Counted from the first letter of the stretch, positions 13,764 through 27,966 are shown. The stretch is 64,000 nt of DNA from Setophaga petechia (GCA_024362935.1 JANCRA010000005.1:20906235-20970234); one strand, 5' to 3'. The notes: a model not told the origin generated them from the sequence alone. Program-made: numbers and translations.

Positions 13764-13788
13764 TTATTCTGTTAAAATAACAGAATAA
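13764..13788. repeat. Perfect inverted repeat, 11-bp arms, 3-base loop
   Basis: Arm TTATTCTGTTA at 13764-13774 and its exact reverse complement at 13778-13788 flank AAA. It lies 17 bases before the T/G-rich tract. Confidence 0.9.
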
Positions 13789-13805
13789 TTTGCTAATTAA
13801 TTATA

Positions 13806-13967
13806 GGGCTTTTTGGGGGGTTGGTTTTTGTTTATGGTTTTTTTTTTTTTTGGAGCGGGGGGGGCTTTTTTGGAGTTGGGTTTTTTTGTTGTTTTAGTTT
13901 AGGGTTTTTTTGTTTGTTTGATTGTGAGGTTCTTTTGGTGGTGGTGGTTCGGGGGGTCTTTTTGCTT
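13806..13967. repeat. T/G-rich strand-asymmetric tract with long G runs
   Basis: About 160 bp are almost pure T and G on the plus strand, including G runs of 6 (13815-13820), 8 (13857-13864), 3 (13878-13880), 3 (13902-13904) and 6 (13951-13956), separated by T runs. The composition could support G-quadruplex or R-loop formation. Confidence 0.85.
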
Positions 13968-14891
13968 GGAAAGTAAATTAGGAATGGCATTAGGAAATAC
14001 ACATAGAATTCTGGTTTACAGTTACGTTTATTGCCTCTTCAAATGCAAGATTAACATTTTGTGGGAATAGTAATGGTGTTGAGGAAGATATTAAGAACTG
14101 AATGATGGGAACTAATTTAATAAAGCTATGAAAAATTAAATATAGAAAACAAAATAATGGGAAAATTCAGGTACCTTTAGAATTAATAGAAATTATTATC
14201 ACAAAAGAAATATAACTTCATATAAATATGTTGGTAGATAAGAAAATAATTATCTGTCTTATTTCTGTAACTAATTATTAGAATAAACTTTATCTTTTGC
14301 TCAGTTTATAAGAGTGGTTGTGAGAGGCAGTTAGGAATGATGACTGGAACAGCTGCTGAAAGACCCATAATACCTTGTGCTACTGGAAATCAGACCAGAT
14401 AACATGCCCAGAAAATACCTCTTAAGAAGGCATGAAGTATTGGCATGATCCATTTCCAAAACAACACAGGACACTGGAATAGCAATCATTAAATGTGAAG
14501 AAATACTCTGATGTAGCATTGTGAGACAGCACTGCAGCCTTTCACGTGGCACTGGCCAGGAATTGATGCTTCTTAGACATTACCTACCCTCTCCAGCTCT
14601 TAAGCTACAACAGGTCAAGAAGCCAGTGGTACAGAGCTCTAAGGAAACCATTCTGGCAGAATACATGAAAAGAGCTGTCCTGAAGCACTGGACACACACC
14701 TGTCATAGTTTCTCCACATACCCAAATAATGGACTGAGATGAGAAAGTTTTTTTTTTTCTCTGATCTGGTTGTACTTTCAGTTAACACCACTTGGGGAAA
14801 AAAACCCCCGTGCTATAGGAGGCATTTCTGGAACTATTGTGAACTGCCTGTTGAATCTGGTTTGTCCATGTCCAAAATAAGTCTTCTTGTT

Positions 14892-14980
14892 ATCACAGAA
14901 CCATAAAATGGCCTGGGTTGAAAGGGACCTCAGTGATCATCTAGTTCCAACCCTTGCCATGGGCAGGGATACCCTATGGA
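14892..14980 (-). mobile_element. CR1 3'-terminal stub
   Basis: TATCACAGAACCATAAAATG, then GCCTGGGTTGAAAGGGACCT, CAGTGATCATCTAGTTCCAA and CCCTTGCCATGGGCAGGGAT reproduce the common avian CR1 3'-end consensus in reverse complement. Only about 90 bp remain, as expected of a severely 5'-truncated insertion. Confidence 0.9.
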
Positions 14981-17900
14981 AATGTAGTCATAATTATATC
15001 CATGATACTGTGGGAAATGGCACTGAAGCTACCACTTCTGCAGATGTCAAGTCTGCAAAAGGCAAATAGCAGATGCCTAGTGGACAAATTCAATAAATAT
15101 AACCAAAAAATTTATAGTGTGATTTTATATAATTTTTCCCAATAACACGTTTGCTGCATTTGAATATGTATTACCAGCAGCAGTCTCTGTTTATGGCAGT
15201 TTGTGGCTAAATACCCCATAAAAGCTAACTCACTTGTTCTATTTTGAACTCACTACACTCATGCTGACAGCCCAAATTACAGTATTTTATTATATTGTAT
15301 CTTTACTGTGTTCTTTATTTATCTCTGTTGTACCTTCTAGTATTTGGCATCTATTCAAAACCTTTACCTGTGCTCTCCTGCTGTTCTTGGGGGACTTTGT
15401 AGCTTCTTTTGTTTTGTACACAGAGCACTATCTTACTTTCACACACTACAAAGTTTGGATAGCTTATGCAATCTCTCAATGACACCAAATCCCATTTGTT
15501 CATCTGATTTGCTACACAGCTGCAAAGATGGCCTGTGTATTAAATCACCAATTGTGACCACCTGTAAAACACTGCTTGCAAATATGCTCTTCCAAGCATA
15601 AAGCCAGCTTAATGTAGCAGTTAAATTTTTAAATGAAATGTCATAAGAAACGTGTATGTTACCTATGAGCAATTCACAATTCAACTGCTTGGCATACTAC
15701 CCATTTACTTTTTGTTAAAATTCGTGGCTTGGTTTTTTATGTCTCTTCAGGTTCTGCAAACATAGCACCCATAAAAACTGGAACTTCTCATGGGGCATCT
15801 AAGTTCAATCTCTGCTGCAACAGCCACATTGACTTCATTTTTTCTCAATTTCTTTGAAAGAAAATTATTTTCTTAGATCTAAAAAGTTCTAAGAATGCAT
15901 TCATTCGGCAATACAATCCACTGTGTACCTCTACAGAGTAAGCACTTTGTCTTAGATTAACTTTGGTTTTCCTCTAGTCTGCAATTATGGCCCAGTCTCA
16001 TCATATACATAAAATAACATTCTTAATTCAACAGTTGCATGGGTATGAACAGTCAGTAAGCTTTGTTTAGCCTTTTTTAGACATTTAACTTTATTGTTTT
16101 CCATGTCCATTGCAAAACTTTCCCTAATGTTTCAAAAACTGTTTTTATCAACAACTTCTTATTTATTTCCTTGTCTCTGTGGAAGACCATTTCTAAATCA
16201 TAGCTTTTGATGAGAGAGATTTATTTAGGTGAGCTTTTATAAGGGTCTTAGGCACCTGCATCTTGTAGAACTAAAAGGAATATAGGTAGTAATGGCCCTT
16301 TTTCTTTTGAAACTTTCTAACAGGTTGGAAGTCTTAATGGATTCGAGAATCTACCACATTAAGATCAGTGTAAGTCCTCTGTTTTACTGTAATAGTTTTT
16401 ACAGAACTAGTGAGTTATTTTGCTGAATATAACTGCTAGACAAAAAATCCATGCTGTGGTGAGTTAGTTTCTCCCTGCACTAATTATTATGATCAGCATC
16501 ACCCTCTTCAGTAGAGTACATGCTTCCCATGTTTCTCAGGCAGCCATATCCTATCAACTGTCTGCTTTCTTCCTCAACCACTGTACAAAGTCTGGTTTTC
16601 TCACATATTTTCCTTTTTCCTGCTCAGTTCTCTCTTTCTTCTATGTAAATATAGCATTACACGTGGTATGTTTGTATGCTTATAGAAACCCCTTCTCCTT
16701 AATTTTATTATGCATCTGTATCTGTTTGTTGGGATGCATTTGTACAGTGCTGAAAGTAAACCTCTTGTATCTCAGCAGGAAGCTGTTCCTCACAGCAATT
16801 CTGCCTGATGGCTTTCTTTCCATTTCCCCTCAGCTTCTCAAGAAATTCTGTTTCCTGAAACCTTATGAATTCTCCTTTACTGTCTTACATAACTCAATGT
16901 ATTCAACCATCACTTTTTCATCCATCTTCTCTTTTCCATCATGTTTCCATTTGTTAGATATTTGGCTCATTTAGTCATATATTATCTACTCTAATACTTT
17001 CTATTTTCCACCACTACTTTGATTGCTATTATCTGGGAAATTTATAGAGTTTACATGCCATCATGACACACAACTCCCACCGATTTTAGTAACTCCCATT
17101 GACTTTAATGTGAGTTTTGTGGCTAACTCCCTGGCAACTCAGAAAATACAGGGTCTAGTGGATATAATCTGAGTTTAGAATCACTTATTTAGGAGAATAA
17201 GCTTTTAAAAGCCTTTTCTGGTCTTGTGCTCTTGCATTATTACAATTTTTAATAGCTGAGGGACCAAAGAAGACATTTTCACATAAATTGGAGTATTTGA
17301 GGTCTACATGTCAAGATTCAGAACAAATCAGGAAAGATTAGTCATTTCCCCCTGAGTCACAGTCGAATTTTGCCCTTGCTTTTATCATTACAGTCTGTAG
17401 TGGTCTTCTCTCACCTATTGCAGATGAAAACATGACTTGAATAATGAATGAGTCTATGATCAAAAATATGCAAATCTTGTTCTTCATTTCAGTATTTGGA
17501 CATATCAACTTCAATTTCCTAAATCCTCTCTACTAACTCAAGCTATTAACGATGCTAAGACAATTATCTAAATCTACCAGACTGCCTATTGTTTGTTCAG
17601 CAGAAACCCCTATTTTGCAAGAATGTCAAACTGTTTCTGTAATATTTCATATATAATTTCCTTTTTCTTTCACAGTCTTTCTGTGTCTTAAGTAGTAGCC
17701 AGGGTGTCTACAGTTACAAGACAAAGAAGCTTTGTCTGAAAAATTAAATATTCTTGTAGACCATCTGATATGACTAAGAAAAACATGTGAGCTTTCAGAT
17801 TCACAACCCCTTCATCTATGTCTTAATCTTGTGTTCTTTTCAACAGGACTAAAATCTGCTGTTACTCTTTGGTCATCTAAAAACATACATCCCTTTTTTC

Positions 17901-18141
17901 CTTCTTCTTCACATAATTCTAAAGGCAGGTTCTCCAGACCTGGGTATTTGTGTACCCATTTTTCATTCCTGACACCAAGCCAATTCTCACATAGCTACAA
18001 TCTCTGGTACAATTGATGACAGCAGGTTTTCACTGTTTGTTATATTTGCTTTTAAAGTAAATCCAGCAGTTTACAAAACATAAACCTGAATATCAGAAAT
18101 ACTTACTGTAAATCAGAACATGAAGTCTTTATTCAACACCA

Positions 18142-18162
18142 ATATATATATATATATATATA
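18142..18162. repeat. (AT)n microsatellite
   Basis: About ten uninterrupted AT units. Confidence 0.95.
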
Positions 18163-18759
18163 GGCAAACAACTGCTGCTGTGGTCTGGAACACTTCTAGT
18201 GATGAAGGAGCAGGCAAAGTCCTGAGCCACCTTCTCAGACCAGCAAGGAAGCTGGCCATGGAGAAGATATTGCAGTTTCCAAAATGGCCAGAGTACCTTA
18301 AAGCAAAAAGCTTTTTGCATCCTGTGTTTTAGAGAGGTGGTATCACTGCAGTATCACTTACTGTGAGATACATCAGGACTGCATTCACTGTCTACTGTTG
18401 CCTCTTTATCAAAAAGGGTGTGATTGGAGTCCTGGTCACTGGATATCCCTGCATACAAGTGACTTGCAGCCACAATGACTGGTGTGATCTGCATCTATCT
18501 GGTATTCAAACTATTGTAAGCTTTTTCTTTCACCATTTATTTTTTTACTGAGGAGACATTATTCCATGTGAAAGAAATTTTTATATAAATGTGGATAGTA
18601 TTTATCCAGCAATAAAAGTTTTGGACATTGAAAAAATAATATTTGCCAAAATTATTAATTTCCCAAGATTTGCTGCTTAATTACATGAAGGCTAAAAGCT
18701 GCGCATGAACCAGATTTAAATAAATGTTTAAAAAACAAGCTGTGCAAGTACAAAATTTA

Positions 18760-18803
18760 AAAAGGGGAGGAAAAGGAAAAGAAAGAAAGAAAAAAAATAA
18801 AGA
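18760..18803. repeat. Purine-rich low-complexity run
   Basis: A/G-only text with GAAA units, ending in an A-run shortly before a C7 stretch. Confidence 0.8.
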
Positions 18804-20903
18804 GCAAACCCCCCCAAACCTGTAGCTGTTGAAAACAGGCTAGCTGCAGCACGATTTATTTTCATCCTGCCACCCATTCACACTATATCAAATTTTACCT
18901 CTGAGTCCTGAAAATTGCTCAAGGCAGATAAGTTTTCATTGGAGGTTTGCCTGGAGCCTTTTTCATGTCTGCCTCATCAGGTGTCCTACCAACATGAATC
19001 ACTCTAGTTCAAAGTATAATTCTAATACAAATTAATCTCAGCACGTACTCAAATATTTATCAAAATGTTTCTCAACCTAGTAATTTCACACTATAGAATT
19101 TTGAGATATGAAATAGATTAAATATTTTACCCTAGAAGCAGCTGACAGTCCTTTTGACTCTTGAAATGCAGGATTTAATATTGTTACTAAGTGGTGACCA
19201 TTCATCTGCCAAGCAAATCTCACACGATGAGAGAGCTTTCTGCATTACAAATGTATGGAAAGTTCTATCTCAGAATTCAATTACAAATATCAATACTTGC
19301 AATTCAGAGCAACAGCTCCAAAATAAAGCTCTTTAATTTCAGATTATAATTGAAAATGTAACCAAATTACTGTATATTCTATTGCTTTTGACACCACTGA
19401 CAAATACAGGAACTAATCCTGTATCTGCTATGCACATTATCACTAATGCAAGTAATCCCATTCAAATTAAGAACGTGTAAACAAAAATTATTCATGTAAG
19501 TAAAAATTACAAGATAGGGTGGATAAATCCCCTGAAATTGAATGATACAATCCATTTATTTAGTTTCTTTCTCTAAGGTATGTGGTTTCACATGCCCGCT
19601 TGAAGCTAAAAGTACAACTGAGACTACAAAAGCTTAAATATCAGATACTGCACAGGATGCAGTCAGCAGAGCTGTTGCATCTTATGAACAAAGCAGCTCC
19701 CAGGATCTCCCTGCATTCCTCAGTTCATGTTCTCCACACACTCATAGTCTAGGAGACTCCTGACTCAAGCAGAGTGCTCAGCCTTATGAGCTACTACGTA
19801 AGCAGGCACAGCCTACTGCCATGACAATACCATAGAGGAAGTGAGACAGAAACAAACACTGGCAGGATTATATTTAGAATTATTTTCTGTATTCTCCTGC
19901 CTCAGTTTTAGATCCTCAGCCCATCACTACACAGTCAAAGCACAGATGACTTACCAAGAAATGGCACTATAACTAAAATAATAACATCAAAGGAGCATTT
20001 GAGTAAGAAAACGTTTTTAAAGTCAACACCATCCTCATTTAAAAGAGCTGAATAAAAATGCTATCTGATCCCTTCAAATATTAAAAGTTTCTTATACCAC
20101 AAGTCCACAACCAGTACCAGACTATTCTAACCATACTTGTGCCACATCACTGAGCCAGTGGAGATAGGAATACACTTCTCAGTGAATTTTTCGCTGTTTC
20201 CAGCACCTTAACCATCAGTCATGTTTCAATCTGTTGCAGCTGGACTTCTTGCCAGATGTTATTAACTGTCCAGTACATGAAATTGTCAGTCCTTCAAATA
20301 GCAAGGTAAAGGCAATTACTTTGTAAGGCTAAGAGCAGAGTTTTGTGGAGAGACATCCTATTTTTATACATTTAAAAAAAAATAAGCAAGCCATATCTAG
20401 ATCAAGCATGTGTCTTCTGTGCAAGAATAATAACCACATTTCAACAAAAATTGAATAAGTCTATTGTGTAAATGAAGGACTCCCTAAGCACACATTAACA
20501 AGAGAGACCATAGCAATCTATCATCTCAACGATCCCTGAACAACAGGATCTGTAAGTAATTTGGATAGAACAGATTGTGACAGCTTCATAGGAATTACTG
20601 CAAGTTGCATAGGTAAAAATCTACAGAATAAAAGGAATAGAAATAGGATGTAGGTTGTTCTGTCAATTCACATATGATCAAGCATTGAAAGTAGCCTTGC
20701 TAAAACAAGTATTTTTCTCACTAGAATAAGAAGATAGGGATATTACTGGAGAGCCTGAAAAGTCATATGAGAGCTAACCATAATGAGAAAATCAAATAAA
20801 TATTGTGTTGCTAAAAGAAAATATAAATAAATCAAAAATATTTATTTTTATGTTTCAGTTAAAGCAAAACATAGCACTGTATTTCACATATAAAAACATT
20901 ATA

Positions 20904-20957
20904 CATATATATATATATATCTATGTCTGTCTGTCTATCTATCTAATCTATCTATCT
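20904..20957. repeat. Compound microsatellite (AT)n-(GTCT)n-(ATCT)n
   Basis: AT dinucleotides pass into CTGT and then CTAT tetranucleotide units. Confidence 0.95.
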
Positions 20958-23900
20958 ACAGCTTAGCTTGACTTGGCCTCCCAGTCAACCTATCAGTCCT
21001 GTGACTGAAGTGTAAGAACAGAAAAACCTGGATCTATCTCTTACAAGTTAAGGCCAAATTATTAATGTATGACAGAGTCTGGTACAAGCAGAAGTAAGTG
21101 TGCTGGCATTATTTCAGTTATAAATCTTTTACCTAACCTCCTTTATTTGTCCTTGTATATCATCGTATATTGAGATAGTCACAAGAAATTGTACAAGTAG
21201 GGCAATGCTTGAAAACTGTACTATTCTTTTCTTTGAGGAACAATTCTGCTTTTCTCCATCTTATGGAACTCTCAAACAAGACACACACAAAGAAATGCTT
21301 GAAGGACAGTGAGAGCATATGGCAAAATACAACCCTCTCATCTCACCTTCTCTGCAAAAGAACTAAGCAGTTGCTGTCTATGAATTATTAGAATTTATCT
21401 GCTAGCCCATAGCTGTGAATAGTCAGAAAAGAGATATTTCAGAATAGTTCAGAAATGCTTGTCCACAGTAGATTAACCTTTCATGCCAACACTTATACTA
21501 CTGGCATAAGTGTATTTTGTCAATACGGAAGTGTTTACAATTTGACAACTTTGCGTGAATAGAAAGAAACAACAGAAAGTTTAAAAAGACAAGCTGAAAG
21601 GAACAAAAGGTAGTATGTCAATGCCCTTGCAAAAGGCCAGTTTTTTACAATATGGCACCTAAAATTTAGCACCTTGATGTTAAATAAATAATTTATATTC
21701 TCTCTCTTCTGTTCAGGGATTGCTCCATGTGTAATGAACAAAAGCAATTCAGGTTGATGCAGATCATTTCATCAGTACCTCACTGCACTTCATAAAAGCC
21801 ACTAATGATCCTTCCTCTCCCTTCTATAAAGTTCAGTGGGAGTTGTGCCACAACGTTCATGAGAGTTAGAGGTATCTCAATTCTCAGCACTGTTGTGAGA
21901 GGTACAAAAATAGTTCAACACTGCAACACATTACTGGAAACTTAGGCCACAAGATGGTGTTCTGAATGCACATTAGAAGCCAAACCATCAGATCCCAAAA
22001 CACCTTAATAATGACTGATTCATCAAAATTGTAACACCTCTTCTCCATACTTTTCTGAAACTTTGATGTCTCTCAGTGCTATTATTCACTAACTTCAAAC
22101 AACTTTTGTAAGTAAAGCACACTAAAAATGAAAAAAGGCATATAACTTAGAAAAATGTGATCATAATAAAATAACACAATACATTGCACATAACAGCTGC
22201 ATCTACAGAAAGAGCTTTATGGGAATGCTACAGCATTTGTATTTACTAACCTGTTGTAATCCTGTAGGCTGTGTTTACTTTTCTGTGTTTGCCTTCCAGC
22301 TCCAATGAAACTCTTCCCTCGTGAATAAACTTCTTCACTGAACACTTTTGTTCTCTGACTCCCAAGTGCTGTTTTCTCCACCTGAAATGAGTAGCTGGTG
22401 TGAAAATCTTTAGGGAATAGCAAAAGAGTTTGAGACATTAAAGCTGCTGCTATCCTCTTTTACCAATAAAATGTTTAATTTTGGCTACTTCAGCAAAAGT
22501 GCTTTCAGTAACTATCAGTGGCTTCATTCATTCATTCATGTGTCACTAACACTGAAAGACGTTGCTGGGTTTTTTACCCAATAAATAAGTGTGCCAAAAT
22601 ATGCAGATTGAGACAACGAAAAAGTAACTGCCCACTTTGAAAACAGTTTAGGCTAGCTAAAACTTCCATAAATCCTGTTTCTAAAAGAGCACTGGTGTTG
22701 GCAACTTCTTGTGTCTTCTATCATATAAAAACTAGAGAACTCAGTCAGGAATTTGAGGGTATTTGAAATCGCACATTTGTCTCTCTTTGCCCCCTTCAGA
22801 GTGCCATCACTGAGAATTTTTACCCCTGCCCCATCCCTGGGATTTCAGGTGGGAAATCTCAATAAATCTGTCGTTCTTCACTTCCTTTTCTTCCATTAAG
22901 TCATCAAAACTAATTTTTCTAATTCAGGCAACCCCCAACATATTTAAAACATGTAAATCTAATCATAATAAATACAAAAAGCAAAAGAAGGTGAATACAA
23001 TAGAATACAAACCTGACAGGGTAGTGACTTTATCCTGAAGAGAGGATTACTTGACATCAGGTCACAAACTCAGTGCAGACACCAAAGTGAGACTGCAACA
23101 GTTAGGGTCAGACTTGAGAATTTAAGTCTTCACTGCAACACCTTCACTGAAAATCCCACTGCATTTAATTTCAAGATATAAGTTCTTCTGCTCTCTGCTC
23201 CAGGGCAGTCAAATGCAATTCAACTTTGATCCAAAACCCTTATATTGTCACAGCTTATATAATCTGAGGAGAAAAAGGACAAAAACAGCTGTAGTACTTT
23301 TGGTCTGAAGCATTCTGTGCAGAGCTCAGAACCTGTGGCCGTTAAAATCAGTCTGCACAGGGAGAGACAGCTTCATTCACGTGCTTATAGTTAAATGTTC
23401 TTTCCAAGTACCTTTGAAACCAATTCCACTGTACTAAAGCCACTTTTTTCAAACAGCTACAATATGATAAAGGGATAATTTGCATTAATCAAATTTGAAC
23501 TACTGCAAACAAACCATTTTGAAAAGCAGAGTCCTTTTCCCCAATAACTGCTAAATCCAGTCAGAACATTCTAGCTTTCCTTGTCTCAAGTGAACATACA
23601 CATTGTTCTTCTAACAATTCATGCATCAGAGACTACACTATGTTCCTAAGTCCATTTTGAAAAATATAAGACATAAAATGGTATTTTATTGTTTATACAG
23701 CTTAAATATATTATCCCAGTACACAGCAACATTTCAGAAATATTATTGAACAGAAAATACTAGTGCAGAAGAAAAGTTCCACTGGCTAACAGCTGCTGCC
23801 TTTTCTAGGTTTCCAAGTAATTTTTGTCTTTTAAATATAACAAATGTTCTTAAAACTTCTGAATGCATACACTTTGCTGGACATTTTCTGTTCCTCCTTC

Positions 23901-24399
23901 TAGGTCTATTTTGAAAATCTCTGCATAAGCTCATTTCAATTTCTAAAAATAAATGTAATTATACTCACAAGTTTAAAGTCTTGGCACTTCTCTATTTCTA
24001 AGCATAAGATTCCAGTTACTCATGTAACTGTATAATATCAGCTTGTGATAGTGAAGATGTCCCTGTAAAAAAAAAAAATAAAAAAAATGTTTTGCTTGAT
24101 GCATGACAATTAATACCCATTTTGTTCTAGAAATGCATGAAATACAGAAAAACCGTTAAGTTTTGACAGACAAACTGAGCAGAGTTTCACATGCATTAGT
24201 ATAACAGGGCACATACTTAGTGGTAACAAGATGATCTGTGATAGACTAGGCTGAATAAAGGAAATAATTTTCTAGAGCAGAAAGGGAGACAGAAGTAGCA
24301 GCTCTTGGGGGTTTAAACAAACCTCTCCTGTATGAATAAAATCCCATGGACTGTCATCAATCTGCAAGTATTTTCTATCATTTTTTTTCCAAATAAATG

Positions 24400-24565
24400 A
24401 AAAACGCCAAAAAAAGTACCAAAGAAATAACCCAAACCCCAAACCAACAACAAAAAAAAAAAGAAAAAAAAGAAAAAAAGAAAGAAAGAAAGAAAAAAAA
24501 GGAAGCTTTTTCAAGAAAATAAAATTTTAAAAAACCAAACCAAAACAAACAAAAAACCCCAAATA
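24400..24565. repeat. A/C- and A/G-rich strand-asymmetric tract
   Basis: The plus strand is almost free of T over two blocks, with CCAAACCCCAAACC-type text, then long A and GAAA runs, then AAACCAAACCAAAACAAAC. Read on the minus strand, it resembles the T/G tracts at 13806 and 31978. Confidence 0.85.
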
Positions 24566-27433
24566 CTCAATATCAGGTGTTCTGAGGTTTTTTTCTTTTA
24601 ATTTTCTTTTATTCCTTCCCACACAAAATCCTTTGTCAATGCTGAGCAAAAGTTAGGAAAGGTTTGAATTTTTAAGGGTTCTTTTTTTGATGAGTTCACT
24701 ATGAACAGTAAAAAACATCATCCTACCCTTAGAGCTATCTTTTCCTCAACATTGTGCAAGACGTAGTAAATATTTACATCCTTATGCTTCACTCTACTCC
24801 CCTGTATAATGATATGCTGCCATACCTACACTGTCTTTATCTAACGTCTGATTCATTAATGATTGTAAGGAACACTGAGAAGCTCACTTAAAAGCATAAT
24901 ATCAGAAACAGCTTTTTCAAGGAGCATCATAAATGAAGTGTCATTATAATAAAATCCAACTTTTCTATAAGAAAGGGTACAATTACATTCATATGTATTT
25001 CCTACACACTAGAAAGAATAATTTTAAAAATTTCTAATCAACAAAAATGCACTGATATCAAGTGCATTTAAGTACAAAAGGGATCATTCAGTAATGATTC
25101 TATTTTTAACATCTCATATTTGTGAACTGGAACCCAAGTAAAAGAACAGGCTTAAGCTGATCCTTACCAGACACCAGGCCACTAAGGGTTACAATCTGCA
25201 TCTCTGCTTTGTTCCTGCTCTCCTATGCCAAGGTGCAACAGAGGCCTAGCTCCAGGTGATTCCATGTGCCATATGTGCTGCATTTCCTGCACACACTAGG
25301 AATTGGGAACAGTATTTCCAGGTTTACATCAAGTCTGTTTTTCTTGCTTTTTGCCATTTTAAGCCTGCTGTCTCCTGTTATTTATACATTTTATTTAATA
25401 TGTGCTTTTTCTTTTTTTTTTCCCCAAATACCAAGGACAAGTAAAAACATACAACAGGCAAGCACAGCAGGGAAAATGCAAGTATGCACTCAAAGACACA
25501 CAGCCAAATTCAGCCCTTTGGAGAATCTGCTCACAGAAGCATGAAATTTTCACAGATGTCTGAGTAGTGCAAGGATAGCATGACTGATATGTTCTGCTGT
25601 CTTTGCTACCCAGAATATTTTTGTGGATGGCTCTAGATGTGGGAGGGGCTTCCCTTTCACAGCATTTGAAAATACAAATCCACATAGCCCTTTTCAAATG
25701 AGGAAGACATACTAAAATTGCTGACCCACATGCAGAGCTTTAGCCTTTCTGAGTGCTCCTACTGGCTTTGAAGGGGCCATTCATATGGAAAGTTACATTA
25801 TTTAGCATGGGCTCAGTTGTATGGCCAGATTTTAGGACACATGCCAGTTTTGCTGAGGCACCTCAAACTGATTAACAGCTCTGCCGTGGAGGGGCAGCAA
25901 TGAACACGGGAGGCAGAGACACCGTGGGTTGTGCTGCAGCTGTGCTCCAGAGAGCTCCAACAGCAGCGATGCTGGCACGGCAGGAGAAAGAACAGGGACA
26001 CAAGACCGTTCAGGCAACAGTCCTGGGGCTATTATTAGAGCTGCCATGCAGCACATCTCCACTGGAACACCCTAATGGCAAGGGTAGTTCCTCATACATA
26101 GACTCCTCATGGAGCAAGCAACCTCACCCAGGTTTGCAGAGGCAGTAAGATGGCAGTAATCAATGGCAGTAATTGTCCTCCCCAGCTGGCATTTGCAGTG
26201 ATGATGGTTTAAACACTGCCAGGAACAATAAGATATATCCCATGCTACAGATTAATCAATTCTCAGATTAATGTGGAAATTAAGAGTCTACAAAAGCAAC
26301 AAGCAATAGCAAACATTTTTCATTTGTTACAAGTACTATGATCCAGATTTTGTCCTCTCCAAACATCTCTATCTCTTTTTAAAAAACCCCCCACAATATT
26401 TTAAAATAAATTCCATGCATAAATCTATTTTTAGCAACCAAGTCTACAAAAACAGGGCTCAGTGTCAACCGTGTTAATCCAAAAAACACTTGCAACAAAA
26501 CAATATACTTAACATCACAACCCGATTTCTATGCTCTGATCAGAAAGACTGTTTTCTGACAACATTCATATGATTAAGTAACAGTGAATCTTTCATTAAA
26601 TACAAGGGCTGATTCTCATCTCACATGAACTCATGGTAAATTTGCTGGCTGGCATTTGAAAGCAATAACATTCTATTTATATCTAACATATATAACATGC
26701 TAAGTTTGGGATGTGGAGAGGGTCAGTGTGTTTGTTGTTGTTTTGTGTTCTTTTTTTCCCCACAGGAAAAAGATTTGGTAGCACACATCTGTTCCACAGT
26801 AAAAACAAAGTATTAATACTATCCAGTAATTCAGCTGCTTCCCAGCCTTTGGGCAAACTTTGGTGGAGAGAGCAGACTCCCTGTTTCATACTGTTAATCT
26901 GTCCGTTTTCTCGTCAGGAATTTACATGAGAATATGTTTGTTTTCATGCAAGTTAAAGTCTGGTGGGTTTTTTTTCAAATAGCTTGCCAGAGTAATAACT
27001 GGCTGTAAAGCTACATCCTGCACTATGAGTGCTGAGTGTCTGCTTAGTAAAGAAATTATGGTAAGCCAATATCATAATTGCACAAAATAGAATCCAGACA
27101 CAATTCCAGACAATTACATTGAATGTTGATCACTGGGGATCTTTCAAATAGTGTAATAAAAACTCACAGCAACACTAGAAAAATTATAAATTTATAAATA
27201 AATTTAAAAAAAATTGCTTTATGTGCTGAACTTGGCTGCCCCCGAAGATGAAAAAGACCTTTCTTGTTATAGAAATCTACACTGATGTAGAAAATATACT
27301 TTCTGAAATGTCAGATGAAACCCAGAAAATTCATGTTTTCTATTTCTCCTGGGAGACTTTTTGAATTATCAAGGTAGAAACTCAGTAGGAAACTTTTTAA
27401 CATGTCAGTTTTATCAATTTTATCTGCTTTGGA

Positions 27434-27966
27434 ATGAAATTGCTGTCCTTGGCTGCCTTGATTTCAGGCACTCCTGACTCTCCTTTTTGCCAGGTACCAG
27501 TCATTCTTTCAGTGTATCAGCACAAGTCAAAAGATGAAGACATGCTTACATTCACTACTCCCACAGGTGCAGTTCAGTTCAGAACAGGGTCAGGGAATGC
27601 AACATTTGTACTGCCGGGGAGCTGGAAAAGGGCCTTTATAGAAATGAAACGCAAGTCTTCAAGTTATGGCCTAGGGGAGACTTAAATAGCGCTGACACCT
27701 TTCAGCTGCCCTCCGTGCAAATTCTCAAACCAAAGACCGAACCCCAAGGTGTTGTCCCAGCAGCGCAGGGCTCGGTGCTGGCCCTGCAGCTCCTGCAGGA
27801 GAACACAGCTGTTTCGAGACCCCAGGCAAGAGCTGGGAGTGACTCTGATGCAACCACAGATCCTGAAAGCCAAAGGTTCACTCTTTCAGTTGAATGGGTG
27901 AAAATCCTTCTTGAAACTAGAACTACAGGTGACCTAAGACATTTCTCTCTTTTAAAGAAAAAGTGA
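27434..27966 (+). other. GC-richer patch with two consecutive short open frames, unassigned
   Basis: Plus-strand frames of 83 codons at 27434-27685 and 27715-27966 sit 30 bases apart, in frames offset by two. Neither translation recalls a family. Splice sites, Kozak context and a poly(A) signal are not convincing. It may be a conserved non-coding element, an old repeat or chance. Confidence 0.2.

Larger units (their letters stand above)
11099..13805. other. Intergenic DNA, no gene seen
   Basis: No credible coding frame is present. It contains an AT-rich TAAT cluster (13437-13512) and a perfect hairpin (13764-13788). Confidence 0.7.
14981..24399. other. Intergenic DNA, no gene seen
   Basis: A hydrophobic 161-codon open frame at 16489-16974 is T/C-rich and is not taken as a gene. 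It contains microsatellites at 18142-18162 and 20904-20957, a purine-rich run near 18760-18800, and a (CATT)n stretch at 22524-22539. Nothing else is recognisable. Confidence 0.65.

Noticed and set aside
16489..16974. 161-codon plus-strand open frame with hydrophobic translation
   Set aside because: The hydrophobicity follows from T/C-rich DNA; there is no family resemblance, no repeated domain and no supporting splice or poly(A) context.
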